Shown in pieces: positions 60,456 through 64,000 of a stretch of DNA of 64,000 nucleotides. The number at the start of each line of letters is the position of its first letter. Position 1 is the first letter of the stretch. This DNA comes from Rosa chinensis (taxonomy: Eukaryota > Streptophyta > Magnoliopsida > Rosales > Rosaceae): positions 30,940,612 through 31,004,611 of the forward strand of contig NC_037091.1 in the NCBI RefSeq assembly GCF_002994745.2. Direction: 5' to 3'. Position numbers and translations under genes: made by a program. The notes beneath the pieces are model-generated. The model ran no database searches, was not told the origin of the DNA, and saw only the letters and a program-made list of their open reading frames with translations.

Positions 60456-61526
60456 TCAGTCAAAATCTGGGGCATCAGTTGACTGAGCAAGTTCCTTGTT
60501 GCCATTAAAGTCTGCAATTGTGAGGTTGACGTCTGGGTCATGGCCTCCTTCTTCCATATAGTGAGCCTCTTGTTCTTTAGACTCCCTATACCTCTTGTAA
60601 TTGGCTGCTACTCTGTTGCTTGCTTGGCAGTTCTTGTACCAATGCCCAATGACTCCACACCTATAGCATGGTTCATTGCCAACTCTATTCTGTTTGACTG
60701 AAGGGTTCTTAGGTGCCCTTTGCACCTTGTTTCCATGACCACTAGCGCCACCATCTCTGCGCCATACATTGGGAGGGCCTCCACGGCCCATATCACGACC
60801 CCCATGTCTCTTGTCACGTGGTGCATTATTGTCACGTGGGTAGGGATCAGCACGTCCAATCCCCTTTGCATTGGGGTTCTGTCCACCTTTTACTTTGCCA
60901 TAATTAGCTTCAGGAATTTTCTTTGTCCCAACAGGCCTGGCATTGTTGTTCAAAAGAACCTCATTATGCCTCTCAGCCACTTGCAGTAGGTTGATCAGCT
61001 TGTTGAAGGTTGTGATTCTTTTGTTATCATACTCCAGCCTATACCAGTTCGCTAGTATAATTGCTGAAGTAGGAAAAGTGGAAAGAGTCTTCTGGATCAT
61101 ATCATCTTCTGTGAGTTCCCTTCTACAGAAATTTAGACGTGCTTTTAGGCGCAACATGTCCTTGTTGAAGTCATTGACCCTTTTGTAGTCAAGCAAGTGG
61201 ATTTCATTCCACTGAACGGTCAGTTCAGGGAGCAAGGTGTCATGAATGTTCCCAAAACGTCCCTTAAGGGCATCCCACAGTTCTTTGGGTGTCTTCAACT
61301 GAAGGTATTCCCAGCGTAGGCTAGGATCAATGTGTCGCCTCAAAAACATTAAGGCATTTGCTTTCACCTTATCAGACAGTCCATCGTCTTTGGGGTCAGT
61401 GGGAGTTTTGATGGTGGCAGTGTAGTCTCGTGCCACAAAGGCAGTTTCTACATCGGAAACCCAACGGTGGTACTCAAGTCCGTCTGAGTCCAAAATGTCA
61501 AACTCAGGTCGAGTTGGATCAGCCAT
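60456..61526 (-). CDS. Copia 3 gag, intact
   Basis: A clean 356-codon frame starting MADPTRPEFDILDSDGLEYH. It has a UBN2-like gag region (residues 1 to about 190, with LKTPKELWDALKGRF) and a basic Gly/Arg/Asn-rich stretch, then one CCHC zinc knuckle (CYRCGVIGHWYKNC). It ends SQ-ST-DAPDFD just before TGA. It would form the virus-like particle and bind RNA. It is free of damage, unlike the pol part that follows. The pol remnant is not fused to it in one frame. Confidence 0.85.
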   Translation of the reverse strand: MADPTRPEFDILDSDGLEYHRWVSDVETAFVARDYTATIKTPTDPKDDGLSDKVKANALMFLRRHIDPSLRWEYLQLKTPKELWDALKGRFGNIHDTLLPELTVQWNEIHLLDYKRVNDFNKDMLRLKARLNFCRRELTEDDMIQKTLSTFPTSAIILANWYRLEYDNKRITTFNKLINLLQVAERHNEVLLNNNARPVGTKKIPEANYGKVKGGQNPNAKGIGRADPYPRDNNAPRDKRHGGRDMGRGGPPNVWRRDGGASGHGNKVQRAPKNPSVKQNRVGNEPCYRCGVIGHWYKNCQASNRVAANYKRYRESKEQEAHYMEEGGHDPDVNLTIADFNGNKELAQSTDAPDFD

Positions 61527-62302
61527 CTACATAAACAAGAGAGAAGAAATAAATTACGCGGTCATAAAGACATTTACGTGAATTATTTTCCAAACGTATG
61601 AATTAGATTTCAAGACCAAGATTCATAATGGTCACATTTTTTTTTTTCGATGCTATGTGAAAATACTTTATCACAGTAAGTGTGTGTATAATGCGCATGA
61701 ATTTTCATTATCATGGCAAAATGGAATTGTATATGTTGCATTCTAAAATTAATAATAGCACATTTAATAATAAATAATAAAAACATAGCATATAATAAAT
61801 TACATGGCATACTCAAATTTCACAAATATATACCAAAATATATGTATGTTACACATAATAACAGCAATAATATATCATGCGTAAAATAAAATATAAATAA
61901 TAGCATAATATAAAGGCATGCTTAGGAATAATTATATAAGAGTAAATAAAATTCACAAAACATGCTCACAATTGCATAATAAAAACATAAGCAATAAAAT
62001 ATAAAGCATGCTTAAACATAATTATAAATCATGCTTAAATATAATGATATAAAACATAAATAATAAGGCATGCTTAAAACAATCAAAATTATCTAATTAA
62101 ACATGCTTAATATAATAAAAGCATAAACAATAAAGTATAAAGCATGCTTTGTTAAAATCATAAAATAAAATAAAGAGAACATACTTGATTTCGATAAAAC
62201 AATTCTAGCACACGCGCGTGTTGATGCAGGCGTGCGTAGCGATGTTTTTGTGCTTATGACACTAGGCTGCTTCGTCTCTTTTTCAGTAATGGGCCTGGTT
62301 TT

Positions 62303-62335
<33 letters not shown>

Positions 62336-63199
62336 TGGGCCGCAGGGCCTCCCTTTTTTTTCTTTTAGGCAGCAGGGCCTGTTTCTTTTTTTTTTTCGTT
62401 TCTGGGCCGCACAATTTTTCTTTTCTGGGTCTGCAGATTTTTTTTGGATTGGACCGGGTCCTTTTCTTTGGGCCGGGTCACGTTTGGTTTCCTTTTTTTT
62501 TTTTTTTCTCTCTTTCTTTCTCTTTTTTTCTTTCTTTTCCGCGTCTTCTTCCTTCGCGTCTCCTTCTGGTTTGCAGGTGGCAATTTGGTCGGTGCTGCGC
62601 TGCTGCTGCGATGGAGGCTGAGGTTTGCGGCCTGGTGATGGAGGCCGGCTGACGGAGGAGGCGCTGGCGAAGAGGTCTGGAGCACCGAGATTTGGCTGGA
62701 TTTGCTGAGCCGAGGTTGGATTTGACTGAGATTTCTCCGAGACAGGTATGGTGCCTGTTGGACTGTGCAGGCTCCGGTGGTGCAGGGAGGGAGGAGGGCG
62801 TCTGTGCAGCCGGAAGAAGGATCTGGAGGGGCTTCTGTGCGGCTGTGGTCCGGAAAATCGATCTGGCTGTCCGGCAACGGTGGTGGGATCGGAGCAAGCG
62901 AGTTGTTGTAGGCGGGGCTGGGCTGCTGGGCTGTTGCAAACGAAGGACGATGCCGGTTTGGATTGGGTCTGGCCAGCTGTGAGCTTCGCGGCGGGGAGGG
63001 GAAATGGGGATTTTGGAGGATGGGGGCCGATGGTGTTGACGCCGGGGCTGCTGCAGAGTTTTTTTTTTTTTTTTTTTTTGAAAGCGGCAGAAAAGAAGAA
63101 AAACTTTTTCTTCTTTAGGGTTTTGATTTTTTTTCGACGGAAATAAACTAGAAAACTAGACTTTTTTCTTGGCTATTGGCTTTGAGCGTGCTGATAACG
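61527..63199 (-). other. Copia 3 leader, 1.67 kb, compositionally split
   Basis: The part next to the LTR (about 62230-63199) is GC-rich with several poly-T runs on the + strand (for example 62311-62336 and 63059-63079), i.e. poly-A runs in the element's RNA sense. The part next to gag (61560-62200) is extremely AT-rich, with repeated GCATGCTTAAA and AATAAT motifs. The + strand frames with Phe runs and the minus strand frames rich in Lys and Arg are composition artefacts. Confidence 0.7.
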
Positions 63200-63413
63200 T
63201 GTAAAAGTAAAAATGGGTTGGAATTGGTCTACTCATTTCATTTCATAACCCCTTTATATAGGGAGAGAATTACAATGGAAAGAACAATTACAATAATGAC
63301 ATTAACTACTGATTGGTTCGTAATCCATGTTGATTGATGTTAATCGGTAATTTCTTGATTCCCTCTCCGTCAATCACTTTGACGAAGGCACACAATATGT
63401 TTTTCCTTTAACA

Positions 63414-63760
63414 TGTTGAGAATATACAGAAAAATGGGACCTTGCCTATGGGTTTATAAAGGTTTGGGCCACTCCAACCATTGCCAATTGGTTTTAGATG
63501 TGAATTGAACCCCAGATTACTTTATCATGGTATCAGAGCGGGTTATCCCACGTGTGCATGCCTAAAGGCCACACAGGCTCCACGTCACCCAAAGTTGTTC
63601 ACGTGTATGGCTTGAAAATTCGCCACACGTGTGGGGGCGTGTTGAGAATATATACATCCCATATGGGAAAAATGGGACCTTGCCTATGAGTTTATAAGGG
63701 TTTGGGCCACTTCATCCATTGCCAATTGATTTTGGATGTGAACCCCATATTACTTTATCA
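63414..63760 (+). mobile_element. TRIM element 2
   Basis: Left LTR 63414-63527 (TGTTGAGAATATACAG ... TTACTTTATCA) is followed at once by the primer site TGGTATCAGAGCGGGTTATCC. A short internal part (63528-63639) and the right LTR 63640-63760 follow. It is the same family as 50056-50376. The first five LTR bases (tgttg) were duplicated by copia 3, so an extra copy is at 56174-56178. No clear target duplication flanks the TRIM itself. Confidence 0.88.
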
Positions 63761-64000
63761 ATTACGACAGTATATTCTATGTAGTTTACATATTTTGAAC
63801 CTAGTTGCATACTTTATGAGAATTCTATTGGATTGTAGCTTTTCTTGATTATATGGGTTGTATTCATCACATTTTTCAGAGTTGTTGAATAATCTAGTTC
63901 TTTTACTAATTGATTTATGAGAGATATCATTATCTTAGGGTGCTGTCATCAATCTTTATAATTATGGTTATGATTATTCAAACAGCAATATAAAGTTATC
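63761..64000. other. Right edge, no feature seen
   Basis: AT-rich sequence without a recognisable frame. It does not resume the unit A sequence found after 27125, so the right boundary of unit A' is at or before the TRIM. Confidence 0.5.

Larger units (their letters stand above)
56179..63413 (-). mobile_element. Ty1-copia retrotransposon 3, nested in TRIM 2
   Basis: LTRs 56179-56392 and 63200-63413 are each 214 bp, start TGTAAAAGTAAAAATGGG and end CCTTTAACA. They differ at three positions. A 5-bp target duplication tgttg flanks the element (56174-56178 and 63414-63418). Each LTR has a TATA-like CTATATAAAGG on the minus strand. The sequence after the 5' LTR on the minus strand is CGTTATCAGCACG, not the usual Met-tRNA primer site. 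The 7.2-kb length includes a 1.67-kb leader before gag. Confidence 0.93.

Noticed and set aside
62232..63146. Frames rich in Phe on + or Lys/Arg/Pro on minus
   Set aside because: Composition artefacts of poly-T runs and GC-rich leader sequence in copia 3.

Overview
This window is plant nuclear DNA: AT-rich, with short spliced exons, Ty1-copia, CACTA, MULE and Helitron elements, an endogenous plant pararetrovirus and S-domain receptor kinases. A eudicot, plausibly Rosaceae, is my guess from overall style only. Nothing was searched; all calls come from reading the sequence and its translations.

Layout. (1) 1-8660 is the right-hand part of a CACTA transposon on the + strand. It holds a transposase gene with most of its catalytic core deleted, and a 12-exon second gene with an intact Ulp1-type protease triad but two stop codons. 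The element ends in subterminal palindromes and a CACTA terminus at 8660. (2) 8661-27125 (unit A) and 36298-56173 (unit A') are a direct segmental duplication. Each carries one seven-exon G-type lectin S-receptor-like kinase on the minus strand (834 codons), followed by a block with a ribosomal protein L21 fragment and unrecognised exon-like pieces. (3) 28978-36044, between the units, holds a small unrecognised two-exon gene with a TATA box, a pararetrovirus remnant sitting in intron 2 of a mitochondrial ribosomal protein L25 gene, and a 2.68-kb solo LTR. (4) 56174-63760 is a copia element inserted at the very end of a TRIM element.

Because A and A' are paralogous, most insertions can be read against an empty site in the other unit. 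Unit A alone has the CACTA element, a 428-bp MULE-type MITE (9-bp TSD), a long-TIR MULE with captured DNA, a copia element nested in the MULE's right TIR (5-bp TSD), and a 2.18-kb solo LTR with a tandem repeat in its U3 (5-bp TSD). Unit A' alone has an apparent Helitron of about 10 kb that carries exon fragments of host genes (an R2R3-MYB first exon, and an exon resembling CCAR1/RSA1), with a 5'-truncated copia element and a TRIM nested in it. A second MITE and a LINE 3' fragment occur in both units and so predate the duplication.

The likely functional host genes are the two receptor kinases. They are about 96% identical in the first exon, differ upstream of the ATG, and differ at one splice acceptor (AG to TG in copy 1, with an in-frame cryptic acceptor 6 nt downstream). 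The L25 gene is cut off after exon 2. No CRISPR, rRNA or tRNA gene was seen.
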